Shown here piece by piece: positions 7,858 to 16,075 of a stretch of DNA of 64,000 bases. A program made the position numbers and the translations under genes. Location of the stretch: NCBI RefSeq assembly GCF_031846525.1, contig NZ_JAVRHM010000007.1, positions 62,001 through 126,000 on the forward strand, in the 5' to 3' direction. The notes beneath the pieces are model-generated. The model did not search any database, was not told where the DNA came from, and saw only the letters and a list, made by a program, of their open reading frames with translations. Source of the stretch: Autumnicola patrickiae (lineage in GTDB: Bacteria; Bacteroidota; Bacteroidia; Flavobacteriales; Flavobacteriaceae). Within the stretch, counting starts at the first letter, position 1; every line of letters starts with the position of its first letter.

Positions 7858-8883
7858 TTAACCTCGGTATTCCTTAACAGCGTCTACAAAAGCCCGTGCA
7901 TTTTCTACCGGAATATCGGGTAAAATTCCGTGGCCCAAATTGGCGATATAGGCATCTTTTCCAAATTCATTAATCATCTGGTTCACCATTTTCTTAATTT
8001 CTGAAGGTGGCGAGTAAAGCCTTGCAGGGTCAAAATTTCCCTGAAGCGTAATTTTTCCTCCACTTAGATAGCGCGCATTTCGCGGAGTACAGGTCCAGTC
8101 CACACCAAGTGCCGCAGCACCAGATTCGGACATTTCCTTAAGGGCAAACCAGCAGCCTTTTCCGTAGGCGATCACAGGCACCTCATCTTTTAAAGCATCT
8201 ATAATCTGCTGCATATACTGCCAGGAAAAAGTTTGATAATCTACAGGAGAAAGCATTCCTCCCCACGAATCAAAAAGCTGAACGACATCTACCCCTGCCG
8301 CAACTTTGGCTTTTAAATAAGCAATGGTGGTATCGGTGATTTTTTGAAGCAGAATATGAGCGGCTTCAGGATTGGTGAAGCAGAATTTCTTGGCAAGATC
8401 AAAATTTTTGGATCCCTGTCCCTGCACCGTATAGCACAGGATTGTCCATGGCGAACCGGCAAAACCAATTAAAGGTACTTCGTCATTCAGCTCCTGTTTT
8501 GTCATTTTTATCGCATCAAAAACGTATTGAAGCTCCTCGTGAACATCGGGAACATTCACCTGATTGACACCTTCCATAGTCCTCACAGGATTGGGTAGCC
8601 ATGGTCCAACTCCGGGTTTCATTTCCACCTCAATATTCATCGCCTGCGGAATCACAAGAATATCGCTAAACAAAATAGCGGCATCGGGACCTATCTGTCG
8701 GATCGGCATTACGGTGATCTCAGTGGCTAGTTCCGGAGTGCGGCAACGTGTAAAAAAGTTGTATTTTTCCTTTAGTTTCATGAAATCCGGCAAATACCTA
8801 CCTGCCTGACGCATCATCCAAACCGGTGGCCGTTCTACACTTTCACCTCTTAATGCTTTTAGTAATAAATCGTTTTTGATCAT
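7858..8883 (-). CDS. hemE: Uroporphyrinogen decarboxylase
   Basis: Removes four carboxyl groups from uroporphyrinogen III to give coproporphyrinogen III in the cytosol. The RQAGRYLPDF motif (25-34) and the GFAGSPWTILCYTV stretch are characteristic, as is the C-terminal NLGHGILPD. I take the start at ATG 8883 (MIKNDLLLKALRGE, 341 residues), which matches the usual family N terminus; an ATG 24 nt upstream is less likely. It lies 3 nt before the unknown 7357-7854 gene and 56 nt after hemD, with a palindromic repeat in the gap. Confidence 0.96.
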   Translation of the reverse strand: MIKNDLLLKALRGESVERPPVWMMRQAGRYLPDFMKLKEKYNFFTRCRTPELATEITVMPIRQIGPDAAILFSDILVIPQAMNIEVEMKPGVGPWLPNPVRTMEGVNQVNVPDVHEELQYVFDAIKMTKQELNDEVPLIGFAGSPWTILCYTVQGQGSKNFDLAKKFCFTNPEAAHILLQKITDTTIAYLKAKVAAGVDVVQLFDSWGGMLSPVDYQTFSWQYMQQIIDALKDEVPVIAYGKGCWFALKEMSESGAAALGVDWTCTPRNARYLSGGKITLQGNFDPARLYSPPSEIKKMVNQMINEFGKDAYIANLGHGILPDIPVENARAFVDAVKEYRG

Positions 8884-8898
8884 GATATATTTTGTTTT

Positions 8899-8926
8899 AA
8901 ACCTCACAGGTTTTTGAAACCTTTGA
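8899..8926. repeat. Palindromic intergenic repeat (CCTCACAGGTTT type)
   Basis: AACCTCACAGGTTT pairs with AAACCTTTGAG with one mismatch, between hemD and hemE. A second copy of the same palindrome is at 21103-21131. Palindromes of this type are scattered in many Bacteroidota genomes. Confidence 0.65.
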
Positions 8927-8939
8927 GAATTTATGTTTA

Positions 8940-9584
8940 TCAGTTTCTGAAATATTTAACCGCCTGTACAATCAAGTTTTCTATACTTGGCTTCGTAGCA
9001 ATAATAACGTTTTCGGTATGTTTTTTTGCTTCTGAAGCCGTTGTTGTCCCAATACAAAATACAACGGAATCCTTCAGCTGATTTTCTTTTGTAAAACTTT
9101 GCACTCCACTCGGACTAAAAAACAGAATTCCGTCAAAATTCTGCTGAAAATGTTGAAAATTGAGCCTTGTCTTATAAACTTCAATTTCTTCAAAAGCTAT
9201 ATTGTTTTCCTTTAAAACGGAAGGAATTTCGTCCCGACGTTTATTTCCGCAGAAAAAGGTAAAGCTTTGATCGCTATAACTATTAAGGACGATATTTGCC
9301 AAATTTCGGCCATAGTCTTGAACTTCAGCTACTTTGTAATTGTGATTTTTAAGAACTTCGGAAGTTTTCTCCCCCACGCAAAAACATTTTGCTATTGAAA
9401 TGTTGTTTTTAATGACCGCTTTGGCTGCATTTTTACTCGTAATGATCGCATTTTCAACTGAAGCAGCTTCAAAATCAACGAAATCGATCTTAATCGCTTC
9501 ATATTCCACAAATCCTAGTCCGGAATTCAAAATAAGCTGTTTTTGTGCAGTAGAAAGCCGTTTTGTGGAGAGGAGCGTTGGCAT
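8940..9584 (-). CDS. hemD: Uroporphyrinogen-III synthase
   Basis: Cyclises hydroxymethylbilane to uroporphyrinogen III with inversion of ring D. HemD proteins vary greatly; support here is the length (214), the two-lobed alpha/beta pattern, the FFSPSGVQSF motif (about 155-164) and CIGTTTASEAKKH (about 172-184), which resemble the conserved SPSGV and GxTTA elements of the family. It lies 3 nt after hemC and before hemE in the same operon, which makes the call firm despite low sequence conservation. Confidence 0.92.
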   Translation of the reverse strand: MPTLLSTKRLSTAQKQLILNSGLGFVEYEAIKIDFVDFEAASVENAIITSKNAAKAVIKNNISIAKCFCVGEKTSEVLKNHNYKVAEVQDYGRNLANIVLNSYSDQSFTFFCGNKRRDEIPSVLKENNIAFEEIEVYKTRLNFQHFQQNFDGILFFSPSGVQSFTKENQLKDSVVFCIGTTTASEAKKHTENVIIATKPSIENLIVQAVKYFRN

Positions 9585-9587
9585 TTT

Positions 9588-10502
9588 TTACTTTTTCATG
9601 ATCTTTTTGAACTCCAGCATCAGTTCTTTTCCGCCGTTATTCAAAATTTCCTGGGCACAGGCTTCTCCAAAACCTTGAGTGGCATCTACAGGGACTTCTC
9701 TTTCTATTTCAAATTTTTTGCTTCCGTCTATGCTTAAGAGCGACCCCTTAAAATGCACAATATCGTCCTGTACAGTGGCAATAGCGCCAATTGGAGCGGT
9801 ACAGCCACCTTCTAATTTCTTTAGAAACTCGCGTTCTATATGTACAGCGATCTCAGTTTCTCTATGGTTTAAAGCAGAAACAGCTTTTTGGCAAAATTCG
9901 TCCTTTTTCTTAACCACGATAAGCATCGCACCTTGTGCAGGAGCTGGGATCATCCAATCAAGATCAATAAAATTATCTGGTTTTATGTCAATTCTTTCGA
10001 GCCCCGCGGCTGCGAAAATAGCACCGTTCCAGTTGTTATCTTTAAGTTTTTGCATGCGGGTATTTACATTTCCGCGAAGATCCACCACATTGTGTGTTGG
10101 ATATTTATTGAGCCATTGCGCTTTTCGACGAAGGCTTCCGGTGGCAATAGTTCCTTCAGCATCTAAGAAATCCAGGCCTTTATGAACCAGAATATCGCTG
10201 AAATTCGCCCTTTTCATCACTGCGCCTTCAATAATTCCTTTTGGGAGCATTGTGGGAACATCTTTCATAGAATGTACCGCAATGTCAATTTCATCCTTGA
10301 TCATGGCCACATCCAGGGTTTTTGTGAAAATCCCGGTAATTCCCATTTCGTAAAGCGGTTCGTCCAGGTTGAGGTCGCCGGTAGATTTTACCGGTACAAG
10401 TTCGCTTTTATGCCCCAGTTTTTCCAGCGCTGCCTGTACTGTTGTGGCCTGCCACATGGCAAGTTCGCTGTCCCGGGTGCCAATTTTAATTACCTTGCTC
10501 AT
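9588..10502 (-). CDS. hemC: Hydroxymethylbilane synthase (porphobilinogen deaminase)
   Basis: Joins four porphobilinogens into hydroxymethylbilane. The dipyrromethane cofactor cysteine is C234 in LEGGCTAPIGA. The substrate-contact motifs HSMKDVP (77-83), GTIATGSLRRKAQW (117-130) and VDLRGNVNTR (140-149) are all present. Length 304 is normal. The start overlaps the hemA stop by 4 nt and the stop is 3 nt before hemD, so hemA-C-D are tightly coupled. Confidence 0.97.
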   Translation of the reverse strand: MSKVIKIGTRDSELAMWQATTVQAALEKLGHKSELVPVKSTGDLNLDEPLYEMGITGIFTKTLDVAMIKDEIDIAVHSMKDVPTMLPKGIIEGAVMKRANFSDILVHKGLDFLDAEGTIATGSLRRKAQWLNKYPTHNVVDLRGNVNTRMQKLKDNNWNGAIFAAAGLERIDIKPDNFIDLDWMIPAPAQGAMLIVVKKKDEFCQKAVSALNHRETEIAVHIEREFLKKLEGGCTAPIGAIATVQDDIVHFKGSLLSIDGSKKFEIEREVPVDATQGFGEACAQEILNNGGKELMLEFKKIMKK

Positions 10503-11755
10503 TTCTGAAGTTCTTCTAGTTGAAAAACTTTCTGAATAAGTTCCAGACTTTCATCTGTGGTATTGGAATCTCCTTTTAAATGATTGGCAAAATGCTTCAT
10601 TATCTTCTGAATAATGCGATTGCTAACAATTTCTGCCTGCTCATCATTAAAGTCGGCTATTTTTTTACGCTGAAAGTCCAGTTCGGCATCTTTCATCGTT
10701 CTCAATTTCTTCTTTAAAGCTTTTATGGTAGGAGCAAATTTCCTGGTTTCGAGCCATTGGTTAAATTCGCCTTCCACTTCAGCAATAATAACTTCTGCCT
10801 GCGGAACAAACTGTTTGCGTTTGGCTAGCGTTTCATCTGTGATCCTGGAAAGTTGATCGAGATGTAATAAACGTACATTTTCAAGTTCTGCTACATCTTC
10901 AGAAACATTCTTTGGAATGGATAAATCCAGTACCAAAAGATCTTTCTTGCAGTAAATAAGTTCTTTGGAAATGGTGGGGTTTTGTGCGCCTGTAGCAACA
11001 ATAAGAATGTCAGCTTTTCTAATCTCTGCCTGTAAATCTGCATAATCTTTCACAACAAGACTAAATTTCCCGGCTATTTTCTCAGCTTTATCTTTTGTGC
11101 GGTTAATAAGTGTAATCTGCTTATTTTGTGTATGTTTTACAAGATTTTCACAAGTGTTTCTCCCAATTTTTCCTGTTCCGAAGAGGAGGATATTCTTTTC
11201 TGAAACGTTCTCTACGTTATTCAATATATATTGTACAGAAGCGAAAGAAACTGAAGTTGCCCCGCTGGAGATTTCGGTCTCATTTTTAATTCTTTTACTG
11301 GCCTGTATAACAGCATTTACAAGTCGTTCCAGAAAAGCATTTGCTACGTCATACTTCTTGGAACGTGAAAATGCCAGCCGTAACTGACTAATAATTTCAA
11401 AATCTCCCAGAATCTGACTATCAAGACCGGTACCTACACGAAACATGTGGGAAATAGCTTTTTTGTTTTTATGCACGTAAGCTACTTTTTCAAACTCTTC
11501 TACAGTACCGTGCGTATGTTCGCAAAGAAGTTTAATAAGCTGAAAAGGATGTTCAGCAAAACCGTAAATCTCAGTCCGGTTACAGGTAGAAGTCACCAAA
11601 ATACCGTCAATACCTTCATCTTTAGCCTGCTGCAGCAATCTTTTTTTAGATTCCTCATCAAGACTAAAATGACCTCTTATTTCTGCATCAGCCTTTTTAT
11701 AACTAAGGCCAATCGTGTAAAAATGTTTTCCTTTAGAAATATGATAATCTTCCAT
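10499..11755 (-). CDS. hemA: Glutamyl-tRNA reductase
   Basis: First committed step of the C5 heme pathway: reduces glutamyl-tRNA to glutamate-1-semialdehyde with NADPH. The catalytic cysteine is C58 in TSTCNRTEIYG (counted from ATG 11755). The nucleotide-binding loop LFGTGKIGRN and a C-terminal helical dimerisation domain are present. I choose ATG 11755 (MEDYHISKGKHFYTIGLSY, 418 residues); an ATG 27 nt upstream only adds a non-conserved tail. It heads the minus-strand heme operon and is divergent from an AraC-type regulator. hemL, the next enzyme, is not in this window. Confidence 0.96.
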   Translation of the reverse strand: MEDYHISKGKHFYTIGLSYKKADAEIRGHFSLDEESKKRLLQQAKDEGIDGILVTSTCNRTEIYGFAEHPFQLIKLLCEHTHGTVEEFEKVAYVHKNKKAISHMFRVGTGLDSQILGDFEIISQLRLAFSRSKKYDVANAFLERLVNAVIQASKRIKNETEISSGATSVSFASVQYILNNVENVSEKNILLFGTGKIGRNTCENLVKHTQNKQITLINRTKDKAEKIAGKFSLVVKDYADLQAEIRKADILIVATGAQNPTISKELIYCKKDLLVLDLSIPKNVSEDVAELENVRLLHLDQLSRITDETLAKRKQFVPQAEVIIAEVEGEFNQWLETRKFAPTIKALKKKLRTMKDAELDFQRKKIADFNDEQAEIVSNRIIQKIMKHFANHLKGDSNTTDESLELIQKVFQLEELQK

Positions 11756-11954
11756 GAACCTGTTTGGGGTATGAAGGAGCAAAAGTAATATATAACAAAA
11801 GTATAAAGTAACGCTTGAGGTACTAAATGTATCGATATATGATAATTATCAGTAAAAAAGTAGTCAAAATCTGAAAATGCCGTACTTTTGAAGTACACCG
11901 AAAGAATTTTTGCTATTCTATTTGGTTTGATTCTAAATAAAGCGAAGGAAAGTT

Positions 11955-12854
11955 ATGGCTGCTGAAGGAAGAAATATCGCTGGAAGTTTAACAGAGGAAA
12001 TTAAAGTGGAGGAAGGGTTCTTTGTCCTGAAGTTTCAAAATGACACCAGTGAAACCCAAAAAATGGTGAGGGATATCGACAATAGTTTTATCCAGTTTCA
12101 TTTTAGTGTAAAGGGACATGGTAAGTTTATGTTCAATAACAGCAGTTATGAGCTTCCTTTAGTAGAAGAAAATTCGCTTTTGCTCTACAATCCGCAGCGC
12201 AGTCTGCCTTTAAATCTCTCCCTGGCAGCAAATTCATGGCTTATTTCGCTGGTGATTTCCATTAAAAAGTTTCATTCGCTATTTTCACAAGAGGCTGGAT
12301 ACATTACTTTTTTAAGTAAGGAAAACCAGGATAAAAAATATTATAAAGATGCCCCGGTATCACCATCTATGGCTATTGTCCTTAATCAGTTGATGAATTT
12401 CAACCTAACGTCCAGCATTAAAAATCTCTATTTTAAAGGTAAAGCATACGAATTACTGAGTCTATATTTTAACAGGACAGAAGATCCCGATGTTGAGCAA
12501 TGTCCTTTTTTAAGTGATGAAGAAAATATTCTAAAAATTAGAAAAGCAAAGGATATCGTAATCTCCCGGATGGCAGAACCACCCTCTTTGCAGGAACTTG
12601 CAGACGAGATAAATTTGAGCCTTAAAAAGCTAAAGGAAGGCTTCAAGCAAATTTATGGAGATTCAGTTTATAGCTTTCTATTTGATTATAAAATGGAATA
12701 CGCCCGTAAATTGCTGGACAGCGGTGAATATAATGTGAACGAGGTAGGACTTAAAATAGGCTATAGTACTTCCAGCCACTTTATAGCTGCTTTCAGGAAA
12801 AAGTTCGGCACAACTCCTAAGAAATATATTATGTCATTACCTACAGCGACGTAA
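11955..12854 (+). CDS. AraC-family transcriptional regulator
   Basis: Cytosolic DNA-binding regulator of 299 residues. The C-terminal AraC domain (about 195-295) has two helix-turn-helix units: SLQELADEINLSLKKLKEGF and the signature EVGLKIGYSTSSHFIAAFRK. The N-terminal 190 residues form a ligand-sensing region without a motif I recognise. It is divergent from hemA across a 200-bp gap and followed by hemH, so control of heme genes is likely; the effector is unknown. A TAnnTTTG-like box (TACTTTTG) is at 11883-11890. Confidence 0.88.
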   Translation: MAAEGRNIAGSLTEEIKVEEGFFVLKFQNDTSETQKMVRDIDNSFIQFHFSVKGHGKFMFNNSSYELPLVEENSLLLYNPQRSLPLNLSLAANSWLISLVISIKKFHSLFSQEAGYITFLSKENQDKKYYKDAPVSPSMAIVLNQLMNFNLTSSIKNLYFKGKAYELLSLYFNRTEDPDVEQCPFLSDEENILKIRKAKDIVISRMAEPPSLQELADEINLSLKKLKEGFKQIYGDSVYSFLFDYKMEYARKLLDSGEYNVNEVGLKIGYSTSSHFIAAFRKKFGTTPKKYIMSLPTAT

Positions 12855-12927
12855 TGCTGGTTTATAAAAAATAAAGCTTAAGTGCTCTTCTTCTATATAG
12901 CAATAAGAAAGTATAATGCACAAGCTG

Positions 12928-12957
12928 TTTGCTCCTCAGATTATAGTTCTATTTTTG
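12928..12957 (+). promoter_or_regulatory. Flavobacterial-type promoter for hemH
   Basis: TTTG at 12928-12931 and TATTTTTG at 12950-12957 are separated by 18 bases, matching the known Bacteroidota -33/-7 pattern (TTTG, TAnnTTTG). The hemH start is 18 nt downstream of the -7 box, so the leader would be very short. Confidence 0.6.
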
Positions 12958-12975
12958 TTCTGAAAACGAAAAATT

Positions 12976-14010
12976 ATGAGTAAAGGTGTACTTCTTGTAA
13001 ATCTGGGTTCCCCTGATAGTACAGATCCTAAAGACGTTAAAAAATATCTTGGCGAATTCCTGATGGACGAAAGGGTAATAGATGTTCCTTACTGGGCGCG
13101 TACGTTACTGGTTAAAGGAATTATATTAAATACCCGACCTAAAAAATCTGCAGAAGCTTATCAGAAGATTTGGTGGGACGAAGGTTCTCCCTTAATTGTA
13201 CTGTCAGAAAGATTACAATCTAAAGTTGACGAAATCACCTCTGTACCTATTGCGCTGGCGATGAGGTATGGTAGTCCTAATATTTTATCCGGATTGCAGG
13301 AGCTGCATGACAAAGGAGTGGATGAGGTGCTTATTTTTCCGCTTTATCCTCAGTTCGCTATGGCTACTACAGAAACTATTCTGGTTCTAGCCGAAGAACT
13401 TCGGAAGGAATATTTTCCGGAGATGAAGTTCACAAGCGTACCGGCATTCTATAATCATCCCGACTACATCCGAACCCTTGCAAACAGCATTTCCGAAGAA
13501 CTGAAGGGTGTAGATTTTCAACATCTTTTATTCTCTTATCATGGAGTGCCAGAGAGGCATATCCGTAAAAGTGACATTACCAATTCTCATTGTAAAATAG
13601 ATGGTTCCTGTTGTAAAACGCCTTCTACAGCACATCAATTCTGTTACAGACATCAATGTTATGAAACTACTCGTCTGGTAGCAGAATACCTGGAATTAAA
13701 AGAAAATACCTACAGCGTTTCCTTCCAGTCGAGATTAGGTTTTGACCCATGGTTACAGCCTTACACAGATCGCACAATTGAAAAGTTCGGAAACCAGGGA
13801 ATGAAAAAGCTGGCAATTGTTACTCCCGCTTTTGTTTCAGATTGTCTTGAAACCCTGGAAGAAATAGCTATGGAAGGCGAAGAAATATTTCATGAAGTTG
13901 GAGGGGAGGAATTTACTGTTGTGCCATGTTTAAATGATCGTAAGGACTGGGTAAATGTTCTTGGCAGGTGGATTGATGAATGGGCTCATCAAAAGCCTGT
14001 GGAAGCATAA
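12976..14010 (+). CDS. hemH: Ferrochelatase
   Basis: Inserts Fe2+ into protoporphyrin IX, the last step of heme synthesis. The N-terminal VLLVNLGSPDS and the metal-site histidine H189 in LLFSYHGVPERH are typical, as is the acidic SDCLETLEEIAMEG segment (288-301) with the conserved glutamates. Residues 206-228 hold five cysteines (HCKIDGSCC and QFCYRHQCYE), which could ligate an iron-sulfur cluster as reported for some bacterial ferrochelatases. Length 344 is normal. Its stop overlaps the MATE gene start by one base (TAATG). Confidence 0.96.
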   Translation: MSKGVLLVNLGSPDSTDPKDVKKYLGEFLMDERVIDVPYWARTLLVKGIILNTRPKKSAEAYQKIWWDEGSPLIVLSERLQSKVDEITSVPIALAMRYGSPNILSGLQELHDKGVDEVLIFPLYPQFAMATTETILVLAEELRKEYFPEMKFTSVPAFYNHPDYIRTLANSISEELKGVDFQHLLFSYHGVPERHIRKSDITNSHCKIDGSCCKTPSTAHQFCYRHQCYETTRLVAEYLELKENTYSVSFQSRLGFDPWLQPYTDRTIEKFGNQGMKKLAIVTPAFVSDCLETLEEIAMEGEEIFHEVGGEEFTVVPCLNDRKDWVNVLGRWIDEWAHQKPVEA

Positions 14011-15362
14011 TGGCAAAGATAGATTCGGCAGCACTGGGAAACCGGCCAATCAGTAAATTATTGATTCAGCAGGCCGCACCGGCTTCGGTGGGAATTCTGG
14101 TAATGTCGCTTAATATTCTTATAGATACAATTTTTGTTGGGAACTGGATAGGCCCTATAGCCATTGCCGCTATAAATGTCGTTTTACCGGTTTCGTTTTT
14201 TATAGCTGCCCTTGGTATGTCCATTGGAATAGGTGGCTCTTCAATTATATCCAGGGCCCTTGGAGCAGAGCAGCAGGAAAAGGCTCTTAAAACCTTCGGT
14301 AATCAAATTACACTCACGCTCCTCCTTACCATCACGATGGTGGTTGTTGGGCTGGTATATATAAATGAACTTATTCCTGCTTTTGGAGGAAAAGGGGAAA
14401 TTTTTGAGCCGGCAAAGGTTTATTATCGGGTAGTGCTTTATGGAGTGCCATTCCTTGCACTCTGCATGATGGGGAATGCTGTGATAAGGGCAGAAGGGAA
14501 ACCTAAATTTGCAATGGCGGCAATGATTATTCCTTCGGTAGGAAATCTTATTCTGGATTACATTTTAATCTATAGACTGGATATGGGAATGCTGGGAGCC
14601 GCCTGGGCTACTACAGCTTCTTATTTGTTCTGTCTTGGTTATGTTGCCTGGTTTTTTCTCTCGAAGAATTCGGAATTAAAGATTAACTGGCCGCATTTTG
14701 GCTTCGATTGGCCAATTTTAAAAGAGATTTCCTCCCTTGGTTTTGTTACCCTCGCCAGGCAGGCAGTGGTGAGCATCACGTATTTACTAATGAATAATAT
14801 TTTATTCGACCTTGGCGGTGAAGATTCTGTTACTGTTTATGCCATTATCGGACGAATGCTGATGCTTGCACTTTTCCCTGTACTTGGGGTGACGCAGGGT
14901 TTCCTGCCCATTGCCGGATTTAATTATGGTGCAAAGAAATATGCCCGTGTCCGGAAAAGTATTAATACAGCAATTCTTTATGCTGTTGTTCTGGGTTTAC
15001 TGGTCTTTACGGGAATTATGATTTTCGCTGAAGAAATTGTGGAGATATTTACAGATAACGCTACTATAATAGCAGAAACTCCAGATGCCATGCGTTGGGT
15101 TTTTGCGGCAACACCTATAATTGCACTTCAGCTAATAGGTGCGGCATATTTCCAGGCGGTAGGTAAGGCTGTACCTGCTTTTTTACTTACACTTTCCCGG
15201 CAGGGCTTTTTCTTTATTCCGCTGGTACTAATTTTACCGAGGTTCTACGGGGAAATTGGGGTGTGGATTTCTTTTCCAATAGCCGATGTCCTTGCAACTT
15301 TGGTAACTGGATATTTTTTAAACCGGGAAATAAGAAAAAGCTTGAGAACAGAGACCGCTTAG
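14010..15362 (+). CDS. MATE-family efflux transporter
   Basis: Integral membrane exporter of about 450 residues with twelve predicted hydrophobic segments in two homologous halves, each opening with the MATE-like pattern (SVGILVMSLNILIDTIFVGN in the first). MATE proteins export drugs or metabolites by Na+ or H+ antiport. The start at ATG 14010 overlaps the hemH stop by one base, implying translational coupling; export of a porphyrin or heme-related compound is possible but not shown by the sequence. Confidence 0.92.
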   Translation: MAKIDSAALGNRPISKLLIQQAAPASVGILVMSLNILIDTIFVGNWIGPIAIAAINVVLPVSFFIAALGMSIGIGGSSIISRALGAEQQEKALKTFGNQITLTLLLTITMVVVGLVYINELIPAFGGKGEIFEPAKVYYRVVLYGVPFLALCMMGNAVIRAEGKPKFAMAAMIIPSVGNLILDYILIYRLDMGMLGAAWATTASYLFCLGYVAWFFLSKNSELKINWPHFGFDWPILKEISSLGFVTLARQAVVSITYLLMNNILFDLGGEDSVTVYAIIGRMLMLALFPVLGVTQGFLPIAGFNYGAKKYARVRKSINTAILYAVVLGLLVFTGIMIFAEEIVEIFTDNATIIAETPDAMRWVFAATPIIALQLIGAAYFQAVGKAVPAFLLTLSRQGFFFIPLVLILPRFYGEIGVWISFPIADVLATLVTGYFLNREIRKSLRTETA

Positions 15363-15392
15363 AAGCTGTTTCACTAGAGCGCTTTTAATAGT

Positions 15393-15400
15393 TATATTTG
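15393..15400 (+). promoter_or_regulatory. Possible -7 promoter box before hemJ
   Basis: TATATTTG fits the TAnnTTTG -7 consensus 80 nt before the hemJ start. A clear -33 TTG is not seen at the expected distance, so this is weak. Confidence 0.35.
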
Positions 15401-15480
15401 TAATATAAGATTAAAGAGAATGAAATCATTACCACTCTGTTTTCAACACACGAAAAAATCCCACAAAAAAACCATAACCA

Positions 15481-16032
15481 GTGATTGAATATTATAATTA
15501 CATAAAATCACTTCATCTTATATTTGTGATCACCTGGTTCGCCGGGCTTTTTTATATTCCGAGATTATTTGTGTACCATATTGAAGCTGCACAAAAATCT
15601 GAACCGGAAAAAACAATACTTACAGACCAGTTAAAGTTAATGACCAAAAGGTTGTGGTATATTATTACCTGGCCTTCAGCAATACTTACAACTATCTTTG
15701 CTATCTGGCTGCTTTTTCTAATTCCCTCCTGGCTTCAGCAGGACTGGATGCTGGTAAAGCTGGGATTTGTGGTGCTGCTTTTCGGCTACCATTTCAAAAG
15801 TCATTTAATTTTCAAAGAAATGCAGGAGGACGTAATTAAATGGACTTCTACTCAAATGAGGATATGGAACGAAGGTTCTACGCTCGTACTTTTTGCCGTA
15901 ATTTTTCTGGTAATAGTCCGGGATGCGATCAACTGGATTTACGGTGTACTGGGTATTTTTGTCTTGGCAATTATGCTTATGCTGGGAATAAAACTATACA
16001 AAAAAATCAGGTCGGGGAATCCAAATGCCTAG
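15481..16032 (+). CDS. hemJ: Protoporphyrinogen oxidase HemJ (CopD-like membrane protein)
   Basis: Four-helix membrane protein that oxidises protoporphyrinogen IX to protoporphyrin IX in bacteria lacking HemG and HemY. The family signature is visible at the N terminus: H12, then W and G, then YIPRLFVYH (26-34). Four hydrophobic segments and 183 residues fit the family. The start is GTG 15481; no better ATG is available. A 22-codon frame (15420-15488) overlaps this start. It fills the gap between HemF and HemH, so only hemL is missing locally. Confidence 0.88.
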   Translation: MIEYYNYIKSLHLIFVITWFAGLFYIPRLFVYHIEAAQKSEPEKTILTDQLKLMTKRLWYIITWPSAILTTIFAIWLLFLIPSWLQQDWMLVKLGFVVLLFGYHFKSHLIFKEMQEDVIKWTSTQMRIWNEGSTLVLFAVIFLVIVRDAINWIYGVLGIFVLAIMLMLGIKLYKKIRSGNPNA

Positions 16033-16075
16033 ACTGGTGCGATAATTGATTTAATCCGCAGTAAGAAATTTTTCT

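Noticed and set aside
16037..16060. GCGATAATTGATTT between hemJ and the kinase as a repeat copy
   Set aside because: Lacks the GCCATTTT half and the GGCA arm.
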